From Kushneria aurantia DSM 21353 (lineage in GTDB: Bacteria > Pseudomonadota > Gammaproteobacteria > Pseudomonadales > Halomonadaceae), in assembly GCF_000382245.1 (NCBI RefSeq), contig NZ_KB907886.1:1-53721 (forward strand): a DNA stretch of 53,721 nucleotides, written 5' to 3'. Position numbers and translations under genes: made by a program. A model generated the notes under the pieces. The model had not been told where the DNA came from. It searched no databases and was given only the letters and a program-made list of their open reading frames with translations. Shown here piece by piece: positions 33,044 to 40,968 of the stretch; within the stretch, counting starts at the first letter, position 1; the number at the start of each line of letters is the position of its first letter.

Positions 33044-35371
33044 ATGTCACTGCACACCAGAGGGTGTTTACAAAACAGGCGAGTGAAGGCAGGACAAGGC
33101 AAAATTGACCGAAAACGTGGCGTTTACTTGAGGTTAAATGAGCATTTGAGGTCAATTTTAACGCTGTATTATCGAACGCAGCCCTTTTGTAGACATCCTC
33201 CTGGCGGCTATCACCGTGTCGCCCACACATCACTACTGGCCGCCGTCCTGCTGACCGGCCATGCCGGAATGGCACTCGCCGCCGAGCAGCGCGCCGAGAC
33301 GCCGTCGCTGGTGGTCACCGCCGCCTCGCTGGCGGAGATCACCGGCCCCACCGAGGGCTACCGTGTCGAGGCCAGCAACGCCGCCGGCAAGACCGCCACG
33401 CCGCTGATCGAGACGGCGCGCAGCGTCGATGTCATCACCCGCCAGCAGCTCGATGACCAGAACGTTCAGAGCATGAACGACGCCCTGCTCTACACGCCCG
33501 GCGCCTTCACCGGGCTGGCGGGCGGCTCGGACCGCTCGGACAAGGTGTCGCTGCGCGGCTTCTACGGCGGCGACGTCGACAACACCTTTCTCGACGGCAT
33601 GCGCCTGCAGACCGACCCCGGCTCCTATTCGGCGATTCAGATCGACCCCTTTTTCCTCGAGCGCATCGACGTGCTCAAGGGCCCGGCGTCGGCGCTCTAC
33701 GGCCGTGCCATGCCGGGCGGGCTGGTCGACTTCACCAGCAAACGCCCGCTGGATGAACGCCAGCGGCTGCTGCGCCTGAGCGTCGGCAACTTCAACAGCC
33801 GCAGCGCCGGGCTCGACCTGACCGGCCCGGTGGGCGACGGCGAGTGGGCCGACTACCGCGTCACCGCCCACGCCAGCCGCTCCGATACCCAGTTCGACGT
33901 TGCCGAGCGCGAGCGCTATGCCGTGATGCCACAGCTCGAGCTGCACCCCTCGCCGCATACCGACCTGCTGCTGCAGGCTTACCTGCAGCATGACCCATCG
34001 GCCGATTTTCACGGCGCGGTGCCCTATGACCTGAGCGTCAGCGACGAGCGCTTCGGCCGCAGCGTCGAGCCCTCCTTCTCGGATGCCGCACCGCAGCGCG
34101 ACGTGTTCGAGCGCGACCAGCGTATCTTCGCGCTGCAGCTCGAACACCGCGCCAGCGAGGCGCTGACCTTCAACTCGAAGCTGCGCTACATCAACATGGA
34201 CGTCACTCAGCAGCAGGTCTATCAGATCGGCTTCAGCGGCAACGGCCCGGAGCTGGCGCGCTACTATGCGGGCGCCGACGAAGACCTGCAGGCGCTTTCG
34301 ACCGACAACCACCTGACCCGGCAGTTCGACACCGGCAGCGTGGCGCACACCCTGCTGGCCGGGGTGGACTACCAGTGGCGAGAAAACGATGTCGTCTTCA
34401 GCGGTGCCGGCGCGACGCCGCTTGACCCCTTCAATCCCGACTACAGTCGCGACCCGCTGACCGGCCCACCCACGGTCAATACGCGCCAGCGTCGCGAAGT
34501 GCAGCAGGCCGGTGTCTACCTGCAGGATCAGATGCAGCTGGGCCGCTGGCACCTGACGCTGGGCGGACGCCAGGACTATATCGACCGCGAGTATCACGAC
34601 CGCCTGAGCGGCGACACCGACAGCCGCAGCGACAGCGACTTCTCGGCCCAGGGCTCACTGCTCTACCGCTTCGCAAACGGTATCGCGCCCTACTACAGCT
34701 ATAGCGAAGCCTTCAATCCGAGCACCGATACGGGGGTCGACGGCAACGTGCCGGCGCCGGTGGAGAGCTTTCAGCACGAGATCGGGGTCAAGTATCAGCC
34801 GCCGGGCAGCGCGAACCTCTACACCCTCGCCCTTTATGACCTGACCCAGCAAAACGTTCAGCAGCGCAGCAGCGTCACGCCGATCCGCTACGTCGGCGTC
34901 GGCGATATCCGCTCTCGCGGCCTCGAGCTGTCGGCCAACATCGGCCTCACCGAGCGTCTCGATGTGATCGCCGGCTACAGCTACAGCGAGGTCGAATACC
35001 AGCACGACAATGCGCTGGTGGCGCCGAATATCGAAGCGGGCAATACGCCGGTCAAGACTCCCGAACAGATGGCCTCGCTGTGGCTGGCGCGGGATTTCCG
35101 CGGCGGCGTGCGTGGCGGCATCGGCGCCCGCTGGATGGGCGAGCTGCAGGCCAGCGCCGACAACCGGCTGCAGACCGACGATTACACCCTTGTCGACGCC
35201 TTCGTGAGTGTCGAGCTGGGCGAGCTCTCGACCGCGCTGGAGGGGGCCAGCCTGCGCCTCAACGCCGCCAACCTGTTCGACGAGGCGTATGTCAGCGCCT
35301 GTTTCAGCCCCACTTACTGCTACTTCGGCGACGAGCGCAGCGTCACCGCGACACTGGACTATCGTTTCTGA
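33044..35371 (+). CDS. TonB-dependent siderophore receptor (FhuA/FoxA-like) with an in-frame repeat insertion
   Basis: A 775-residue outer-membrane receptor. The plug domain spans about 90-230 (RSVDVITRQQLDDQNVQS, then LRGFYGGDVDNTFLDGM and IDVLKGPASALYGRAMPGG) and a 22-strand barrel ends in the C-terminal signature TATLDYRF. The family is the ferrichrome/ferrioxamine type. The signal peptide core (LLAAVLLTGHAGMALAAE) is displaced to about residues 64-80, because residues 6-52 are encoded by a 141-base palindromic repeat. Without it the start would read MSLHTTGGYHRVAHTSLL. No ATG, GTG or TTG occurs between the repeat and the signal core. It is Fur-controlled and followed by the FhuC, FhuD and FhuB genes. 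Confidence 0.9.
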   Translation: MSLHTRGCLQNRRVKAGQGKIDRKRGVYLRLNEHLRSILTLYYRTQPFCRHPPGGYHRVAHTSLLAAVLLTGHAGMALAAEQRAETPSLVVTAASLAEITGPTEGYRVEASNAAGKTATPLIETARSVDVITRQQLDDQNVQSMNDALLYTPGAFTGLAGGSDRSDKVSLRGFYGGDVDNTFLDGMRLQTDPGSYSAIQIDPFFLERIDVLKGPASALYGRAMPGGLVDFTSKRPLDERQRLLRLSVGNFNSRSAGLDLTGPVGDGEWADYRVTAHASRSDTQFDVAERERYAVMPQLELHPSPHTDLLLQAYLQHDPSADFHGAVPYDLSVSDERFGRSVEPSFSDAAPQRDVFERDQRIFALQLEHRASEALTFNSKLRYINMDVTQQQVYQIGFSGNGPELARYYAGADEDLQALSTDNHLTRQFDTGSVAHTLLAGVDYQWRENDVVFSGAGATPLDPFNPDYSRDPLTGPPTVNTRQRREVQQAGVYLQDQMQLGRWHLTLGGRQDYIDREYHDRLSGDTDSRSDSDFSAQGSLLYRFANGIAPYYSYSEAFNPSTDTGVDGNVPAPVESFQHEIGVKYQPPGSANLYTLALYDLTQQNVQQRSSVTPIRYVGVGDIRSRGLELSANIGLTERLDVIAGYSYSEVEYQHDNALVAPNIEAGNTPVKTPEQMASLWLARDFRGGVRGGIGARWMGELQASADNRLQTDDYTLVDAFVSVELGELSTALEGASLRLNAANLFDEAYVSACFSPTYCYFGDERSVTATLDYRF
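33060..33200. repeat. Palindromic repeat element, copy 1, inside the receptor gene
   Basis: A 141-base element (47 codons). Its ends are inverted repeats: GAGGGTGTTTACAAAA (33060-33075) and the reverse complement of 33185-33200 (GAGGATGTCTACAAAA), 14 of 16 identical. A second inverted repeat lies inside: AAAATTGACC (33101-33110) and GGTCAATTTT (33150-33159), perfect. It shares GACAAGGCAAAA, CGTTTAC/AGTTTAC and GTCAATTTT(T)AACG blocks, in order and spacing, with the copy at 36299. It contains no stop codon in the receptor frame. Confidence 0.8.
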
Positions 35372-35487
35372 ACAGACGCTTTTGAACGGGTCCCCGTATC
35401 CGACGGTGGCTTCGATGCTCTTGATAACCATTGCGGTTTGAATCAGGATCGCGATTTAACGCTTTCTTTACGCGGGGAAGCCACCCC

Positions 35488-36255
35488 ATGTTCGACGTTG
35501 ATGCCGCCAGTTTCGAAGTGGCGGGCAAGTGCCTGCTCGCGCCGACCAGCCTGAGCTGCGGCGAAGGGCAGGTCTACGGCCTCATCGGCCATAACGGTTC
35601 CGGTAAATCGACCCTGCTCAAGCTGCTGGCGCGCCAGCAGCCGGCAAGCCGCGGCGAGATCCGCCTCGACGGGCGCGCGCTGCACACCTGGGGCAGCCGC
35701 GAATTTGCCCGCCAGGTGGCCTATCTGCCACAGCATCTGCCCGCCGCCGACGGCCTCACCGGCCGCGAGCTGGTGGCCTTCGGTCGCTACCCCTGGCACG
35801 GCCTGCTGGGGCGCACCCGCCGCGAGGACCGCCGCCACATCGACCGCGCCCTGGCGCTGACGCACACCGAGGCCTTCGCCGAGCGGCCGGTCGATACCCT
35901 CTCCGGCGGCGAGCGCCAGCGTGTCTGGCTGGCCATGCTGATCGCCCAGGGCAGCCGCTGTCTACTGCTCGATGAACCCCTGGCGGCGCTGGATATCGCC
36001 CACCAGGTCGAGGTGCTGGCGCTGGTGCGCCGGCTCTGCCGGGAGCTGAATCTGTGCGTTGTGGTGGTACTGCACGACGTCAACATGGCGGCGCGCTACT
36101 GCGACCGGCTGCTGGCACTGCGCCAGGGCCAACTGCTGGCCGGTGGCTCGCCGGACGAGATGATGTGCGCCACCACCCTGGAAGCGATCTACGGTATTCC
36201 CATGCAGGTGATGCCCCATCCGGGCGGCGAGCACGCCATCGCCGTTGTGAATTGA
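35488..36255 (+). CDS. fhuC: Ferric-siderophore ABC transporter ATPase (FhuC-like)
   Basis: A 255-residue ATPase: Walker A GHNGSGKST, signature LSGGERQR, Walker B CLLLDEPLAALD, H-loop in VVLHDVNMAARYCD. The sequence RQVAYLPQHLPAADGLTGRELVAFGRYPWHG is FhuC-type (only the idea of the long match is given by its end, FGRYPWHG). GGGGAAG lies before the ATG at 35488. It follows the receptor by 116 bases and would energise the FhuB-like permease encoded downstream. Confidence 0.9.
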   Translation: MFDVDAASFEVAGKCLLAPTSLSCGEGQVYGLIGHNGSGKSTLLKLLARQQPASRGEIRLDGRALHTWGSREFARQVAYLPQHLPAADGLTGRELVAFGRYPWHGLLGRTRREDRRHIDRALALTHTEAFAERPVDTLSGGERQRVWLAMLIAQGSRCLLLDEPLAALDIAHQVEVLALVRRLCRELNLCVVVVLHDVNMAARYCDRLLALRQGQLLAGGSPDEMMCATTLEAIYGIPMQVMPHPGGEHAIAVVN

Positions 36256-36298
36256 TTCCCCCACAACCGGAGACCGCGTTCGCGCCGCCAACGCCTCG

Positions 36299-36438
36299 GG
36301 CTCTGTTTGAAAATCGACAAGCGAAGATCAGACAAGGCAAAAATGGGCGAAAGCGCGGAGTTTACGGGGTGCCAATGGGCCTCCTGAGTCAATTTTTAAC
36401 GCCGTATGGACGTGCGCAGGCACTTTTCAGACAGCGCC
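36299..36438. repeat. Palindromic repeat element, copy 2, before the binding-protein gene
   Basis: A 140-base diverged copy of the element at 33060. Its terminal inverted repeats are GGCTCTGTTTGAAAA (36299-36313) and the reverse complement of 36424-36438 (GGCGCTGTCTGAAAA), 13 of 15 identical. They differ from those of copy 1, yet the two arms still match each other. It fills most of the 191-base gap between the FhuC-like and FhuD-like genes and ends 8 bases before the ATG at 36447. Confidence 0.8.
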
Positions 36439-36446
36439 TGATCCTG

Positions 36447-37370
36447 ATGCCGTTGCGCGCCCCCCTGTCCACCGGGGTCCTGGCGCTACTGCTCGCCGTG
36501 GTGATGATCGCCCCGGCGGCAGCGTCGAACCGCGCCGCGGCGACTCCCGCGATCGCCACCCTCGACTGGCCGCTGGCGGAGACGCTGCTGGCGCTGGGCG
36601 TCAATCCAGCCGGGGTGGCACAGATCGACGCCTACCGCGAGTGGGTGGGCGAACCGGCCATTCCCGCCGAGGTGGCCGATCTCGGCCTGCGCGCCCAGCC
36701 CAACCTGGAGCTGCTGGCCAGCCTCGAGCCGGATCGCATCCTGATCTCGCCCCTGTTTGCCGCGCTCGAGCCGCGGCTGTCGCGCATCGCACCGGTAACC
36801 ACCGTCAGCCTCTACGCAGCGCCGGGCGATACCTGGCACAACCTGCGCGAGGCCACTCGCAGGGTGGCGGCCATCGCCGGGCGCGAACAGGCCGGGGAGC
36901 AGTTGATCAACGCCACCGAGGCGGCGCTGAGGGAGAAACGCCGACGCCTGCCCGAGCACACACCGCCGCTGCTGCTGGTGCAGTTCATGGACGCCCGCCA
37001 CGTGCGCGTTTTTGGCGAGGGCGGACTCTACCAGGCGGTGCTCGATCGGCTGGGGCTCGACAACGCCTGGCACGAGCCGACCAATGCCTGGGGGTTCTCG
37101 CTGGTGGGCCTGGAGCGGCTACTCGACTTCGACGATGCGCGCATCCTGGTGATCGAACCGCTGCCCACCGGCGTCGCCGAGACGCTGGACAGCAGCGGCC
37201 TGTGGCGCCACCTGCGCGACACCCGCCAAACGCCGGTACTGTATCTGCCGCCAGCGTGGAGTTTCGGTGCGCTGGCCTCGGCCAGGCGCTTCGCCGAGCT
37301 GTTGACGAATGCCCTGACGGCGGACACCGGGGCGTCGCTACCGGCGCCCGGGAGCACGCCGGATGCCTGA
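36447..37370 (+). CDS. fhuD: Ferric-siderophore periplasmic binding protein (FhuD-like)
   Basis: A 307-residue type III (helical backbone) binding protein. The signal peptide begins MPLRAPLSTGVLALLLAVVM and is cut near APAAASN. PAIATLDWPLAETLLALGV and LASLEPDRILISPLFAAL are typical of FhuD/FecB proteins. From 36447 there is no Shine-Dalgarno site, because the repeat element abuts the start. An in-frame ATG inside the element at 36375, with GGGG seven bases before it, would add 24 residues to the signal peptide. The frame is open through the whole element. Its stop overlaps the permease start. Confidence 0.87.
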   Translation: MPLRAPLSTGVLALLLAVVMIAPAAASNRAAATPAIATLDWPLAETLLALGVNPAGVAQIDAYREWVGEPAIPAEVADLGLRAQPNLELLASLEPDRILISPLFAALEPRLSRIAPVTTVSLYAAPGDTWHNLREATRRVAAIAGREQAGEQLINATEAALREKRRRLPEHTPPLLLVQFMDARHVRVFGEGGLYQAVLDRLGLDNAWHEPTNAWGFSLVGLERLLDFDDARILVIEPLPTGVAETLDSSGLWRHLRDTRQTPVLYLPPAWSFGALASARRFAELLTNALTADTGASLPAPGSTPDA

Positions 37371-39345
37371 CATGGCGCGCGCCGTGACGCCGGCCAGGCT
37401 CTGCCTGCTGCTGTCACTGCTCATGCTGATGTTGGCAGGGCAGGGCCTGACGCAGCAGGTCTCGTTGCAGGACGGCCTGCAGGCACTGCTGCCGGTGAGC
37501 GCCGAGGCCGGCAGCGGCGTTGTGGTGACGCACTACAGCTGGTGGCCGCGCCTTTTCATTGCGCTGCTGGCGGGCGCCGGGTTGGCACTGGCCGGCGTAC
37601 TGATGCAGCAGGTGCTGCGCAACCCGCTGGCGGCGCCCACCACCCTGGGCGTCGCCAGCGGCGCCAATCTGGGGCTGATGGCAGCCACCCTGCTGGCGCC
37701 CGGGCTACTGGTGATGGGGCGTGAATGGGTGGCGCTGGCCAGCGGGGGACTGGCCATGGGAGTCGTGTTTCTGCTCGCCTGGCAGCGCGGGCTGGCGCCG
37801 ATGGTGGTGGTGCTGGCAGGGCTGGTGGTCAACCTGTACTGCGGGGCGCTGGCGATGGTGCTGCTGCTGTTCCATCAGGAGGCGCTGAGCGGCCTTTTGA
37901 TCTGGAGCGCCGGCTCGCTGGCGCAGAGCGGCTGGGACGGCGTGATCTTTCTGTGGCCGCGGCTGCTCATTGGCGCGCTGTTGGCTGCTCTCATATTAAA
38001 GCCGCTGAGCGTTCTGGCACTGGAGGACAGCAACGCCCGCGCCCTGGGCGTATCGCTCAAATACCTGCGGCTGGTGAGCCTCGCGCTGGCGGTTTTTGTA
38101 ACCGCCTGCGTGGTCAGCGTGGTGGGCATCATCGGCTTCATCGGCCTGGCGGCGCCGGCCATCGTACGACTGGCCGGGGCGCGACGGCTGGGGCCGCGAC
38201 TGGTGTGGTCGAGCCTGCTCGGCGCGCTCTTGCTGGCCGTGACCGATCTGCTGCTACAGCGCTTTGCCGGCGCCCTGCCGACCCTGATTCCGACCGGCGC
38301 CACCACCGCCGCGCTGGGCGCCCCGCTGCTGCTGTGGCTGATCCCGCGTCTCGGCCTCGGCGCTGGCCGACCGGCCACTGCCGCCGCGCTCCCTGTGCGC
38401 CGCGCCACGCCCGCTCTGCCGGCGATACTGAGTGCAGCCCTGCTGGCCGCAACCGCCCTCGCCCTGCTCTCCGGCCAGAACGCCGAAGGCTGGCAGTGGC
38501 TGCCGGGGGCAGGCGATGCAGCGATGATTCAGTGGCGAGCGCCGCGCCTGCTGGCCGCCGCCGCCGCCGGCGTGCTGCTGGCGCTCGCCGGCACGCTGAT
38601 CCAGCGCGTCACCGGCAACCCCATGGCCAGCCCCGAGGTGTTGGGCGTCAGCGGCGGCACGGCGATCGCCCTGATCCTGGCCATCCTGCTGATTCCCGGC
38701 GCCGGTCAGTGGACCCTGATCGGCATCGGCACCCTCGGAGCGCTGACCACACTGGGGGTGCTGATCGCGCTCAACGGCCGCAGCGGTTTCCTGCCCGAGC
38801 GGCTGCTGCTCAGCGGCGTCGCCATCACCGCGCTGTTCGATGCGGTGCGCCATTTCATCCTTGCCGGCGGCGACCCTCGCGGGCAGCAGATCATCGCCTG
38901 GATGTCGGGGTCGACCTACTACGTCGACCTGCCCACCGCGCTCATCATCATCGCCCTGGCCCTGCTGTTCGGCCTCGCTACCCTGCCGCTGTCGCGCTGG
39001 CTCGACCTGCTGCCACTGGGCACGCCCACGGCCCGGGCGCTGGGCGTCAACACCCGCTACGCGCGGCTTGTCCTGCTGGGGCTGGTGGCGCTGTTCACCG
39101 CCTGCGCCACCCTGGTGGTCGGTCCGCTCTCCTTCGTGGGCCTGCTGGCGCCACACATGGCGCGCCTGCTGGGCTTCTCCCGCGCCCGCTGGCACCTGTT
39201 GGGCGCTGCCCTGCTCGGCGCGCTGCTGATGATCGTCGCCGACTGGCTCGGCCGGCAGCTGCTGTTCCCCGACGAGATTCCCGCCGGGCTGGTCGCCTCG
39301 CTGCTGGGCGGCGCCTGGTTCATGTGGGGGCTGCGCCGGCTATAA
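37363..39345 (+). CDS. fhuB: Fused double FecCD permease (FhuB-like)
   Basis: A 660-residue inner-membrane protein made of two FecCD permease halves, the same length as E. coli FhuB. Half one (about 1-325) has LMQQVLRNPLAAPTTLGVASG and VGIIGFIGLAAPAIVRL-type motifs; half two (about 345-660) has RVTGNPMASPEVLGVSGG and VGPLSFVGLLAPHMARL. It transports hydroxamate siderophores as one chain in place of a dimer. The start at 37363 overlaps the end of the binding-protein gene by 8 bases, so expression is coupled. It ends the siderophore operon. Confidence 0.9.
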   Translation: MPDMARAVTPARLCLLLSLLMLMLAGQGLTQQVSLQDGLQALLPVSAEAGSGVVVTHYSWWPRLFIALLAGAGLALAGVLMQQVLRNPLAAPTTLGVASGANLGLMAATLLAPGLLVMGREWVALASGGLAMGVVFLLAWQRGLAPMVVVLAGLVVNLYCGALAMVLLLFHQEALSGLLIWSAGSLAQSGWDGVIFLWPRLLIGALLAALILKPLSVLALEDSNARALGVSLKYLRLVSLALAVFVTACVVSVVGIIGFIGLAAPAIVRLAGARRLGPRLVWSSLLGALLLAVTDLLLQRFAGALPTLIPTGATTAALGAPLLLWLIPRLGLGAGRPATAAALPVRRATPALPAILSAALLAATALALLSGQNAEGWQWLPGAGDAAMIQWRAPRLLAAAAAGVLLALAGTLIQRVTGNPMASPEVLGVSGGTAIALILAILLIPGAGQWTLIGIGTLGALTTLGVLIALNGRSGFLPERLLLSGVAITALFDAVRHFILAGGDPRGQQIIAWMSGSTYYVDLPTALIIIALALLFGLATLPLSRWLDLLPLGTPTARALGVNTRYARLVLLGLVALFTACATLVVGPLSFVGLLAPHMARLLGFSRARWHLLGAALLGALLMIVADWLGRQLLFPDEIPAGLVASLLGGAWFMWGLRRL

Positions 39346-39456
39346 GCCCGGACCGCAAGTGATACGAGATGCGTCGGCCTCGATAACAACATGATTATCG
39401 AAAACTTTAACTAACTGATTAAATAGGGAAAAATAAAAAAACCCGGCAGGCCGACA

Positions 39457-39579
39457 TCACGCCAAGGTCGTAATCTCATCGACAGCCATCTGCTGCATAC
39501 TGGTGTTGAAGGTCACCATGGCGTAAGCCACCCCGCTGACCGTACTGCCACCGGCACAGAAGTGAAGAGGGATTGTCAT
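39457..39579 (-). CDS. Possible 40-residue small protein, antisense to the GFA leader
   Basis: A complete small frame starts at ATG 39579, reads MTIPLHFCAGG...MQQMAVDEITTLA and stops at 39457. Immediately after it, on the same strand, CGGCCTGCCG and a run of seven T residues resemble a weak terminator. The codons look ordinary for this genome, but the frame is short and its start codon overlaps that of the divergent GFA gene. I do not recognise a family. It could be a gene, a relic of a longer one, or chance. Confidence 0.25.
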   Translation of the reverse strand: MTIPLHFCAGGSTVSGVAYAMVTFNTSMQQMAVDEITTLA

Positions 39580-39979
39580 GATCAGGGAGATCGGCGGTGT
39601 TGCCATTCAGACCACCCACCGCGCCAGCTGCCACTGCGGGCGGGTCTGGCTCGAGCTGGATCTGCCGCGCGGGATCGTGCGCCCCGGCCACTGCAACTGC
39701 TCGATCTGCCGTCGCAAGGGGACGCTGACAGGCAGTGTGCCGCTGGTCGGGCTCAGGGTCATTCGCGACGACGACGCGCTCAAGCGCTATCGCTTCAACA
39801 ACGGTGCGGAGGAGCACTACTTCTGCGCCCACTGCGGCATCCATACCCACCACCACACCGCCTGCGATCCGGAGCACTACAGCTTCAATATCGGCTGTCT
39901 GGACGGCATCGACCCCTTCATGCTGGAGGCCGATATCGAGCCCAACGCCGGCGCCGGCCTCTGCCGTGGGGCGGGCTAG
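39578..39979 (+). CDS. GFA-family zinc protein (CENP-V/GFA domain)
   Basis: A 133-residue single-domain protein. Cys18 and Cys20 (ASCHCGRV), Cys39, Cys41 and Cys44 (GHCNCSICRRKG) and the pair in YFCAHCGIHTHHH are the conserved zinc ligands of the glutathione-dependent formaldehyde-activating (GFA) family. Despite the family name, most members have no proven formaldehyde role. GAGG lies upstream of the ATG. It overlaps the convergent homocysteine methyltransferase gene by 4 bases. Confidence 0.88.
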   Translation: MIREIGGVAIQTTHRASCHCGRVWLELDLPRGIVRPGHCNCSICRRKGTLTGSVPLVGLRVIRDDDALKRYRFNNGAEEHYFCAHCGIHTHHHTACDPEHYSFNIGCLDGIDPFMLEADIEPNAGAGLCRGAG

Positions 39980-40932
39980 CCGGCGCGACGGCGAAGCTCG
40001 GCGAGCGCGCGAACATGCTCGGGGCCGGTACGGCAACAGCCTCCGATCACGCTGGCGCCGGCCGCCAGCCAGCGCTCGGCATCGGCGACAAAGGCCTGCG
40101 GCCCGGCCATGTCGCAGCACCAGCTGCGGGACGCGGCATCATAGTGCCCACCCGCATTGGGATAGGCCACGATGGGCAGGTCGGTATGAGCCCTCAGGGT
40201 GGTCACCAACCCCTCGACGTATTCAGGCGCAGTGCAGTTGATACCGATCGCGGCAATGCCCGGCCGGCCCTCCAGCGCAGCGGCACATTCGGCGATCGGC
40301 GTGCCATCGCTGATGCAGTGCGCGTCGCGCGCCGAAAAGGTGATCCAGGCGCTGGCGGCGGGCATCTCTTCCAGCAGGCCGGCGATGGCCAGGGCTTCCT
40401 CCAGCGACGGCAGGGTTTCCACCGCCAGAAGGTCAGGCTCGGCTTCCAGCAGCAGCCGGAGTCGCGGACGGTGAAAATCGGCCAGCGCAGCGCGGCCGAT
40501 GTCGTAGTCGCCGCGGTATTCGCTGCCGTCAGCCAGAAAGGCGCCATAGGGCCCCACCGAGGCCGCGACCAGCGGCGCGATCTCGCAGCCGTGCTCGGCC
40601 ACGAACGCATCGCGCGCCTCGCAGGCCAGCTGCACCGAGCGGCGGATCAGCTCATCGGCCCGCTCGGCCGACAGGCCCAGCCGCATAAAGCCCTGACGTG
40701 TCGCCTGATAGCTGGCTGTAATCGTACAGTCCGCGCCGGCCTCGAAGTAGCTGCGATGCACCCTATGGATCTTTTCCGGTGCGTCTCGCAGCATGCGTGC
40801 CGACCACAGCGCATCGTTCAGGTCGCAGCCCAGCCGTTCCAGCTCGGTCGCCAGGGCCCCGTCGAGCAGCATGAACGGACGACGCCCGAGCAGCCTGTCG
40901 ACGGAATGAAAACGTTCGGATATTCGAGACAC
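39976..40932 (-). CDS. mmuM: Homocysteine S-methyltransferase family protein (MmuM-like)
   Basis: A 318-residue TIM-barrel methyltransferase. FMLLDGALATELERLG opens the barrel; GINC and the GGCCRTGPEH motif near the C-terminus supply the three zinc-binding cysteines. It would move a methyl group from S-methylmethionine, or another methylated donor, to homocysteine to make methionine. It is the third gene of a likely unit with the aminotransferase and the BetI-like regulator, a link that suggests methylated or sulfur amino-acid catabolism. Confidence 0.87.
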   Translation of the reverse strand: MSRISERFHSVDRLLGRRPFMLLDGALATELERLGCDLNDALWSARMLRDAPEKIHRVHRSYFEAGADCTITASYQATRQGFMRLGLSAERADELIRRSVQLACEARDAFVAEHGCEIAPLVAASVGPYGAFLADGSEYRGDYDIGRAALADFHRPRLRLLLEAEPDLLAVETLPSLEEALAIAGLLEEMPAASAWITFSARDAHCISDGTPIAECAAALEGRPGIAAIGINCTAPEYVEGLVTTLRAHTDLPIVAYPNAGGHYDAASRSWCCDMAGPQAFVADAERWLAAGASVIGGCCRTGPEHVRALAELRRRAG

Positions 40933-40968
40933 GGATACGCTCCAGAACCTTTCAGGGCACGACGTCGC

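Noticed and set aside
33044-33240. Treating the receptor's first 60 residues as a FecA-type signalling domain
   Set aside because: There is no STN domain sequence; the segment is encoded by the repeat element and no sigma/anti-sigma pair is nearby.
33233-34597. A 454-codon reverse frame inside the receptor gene
   Set aside because: Antisense shadow; the forward frame carries clear plug and barrel motifs.
37725-39362. A 545-codon forward frame
   Set aside because: It is a +1 shadow of the FhuB-like permease; composition is rich in Arg, Gly and Ala without domain signatures.
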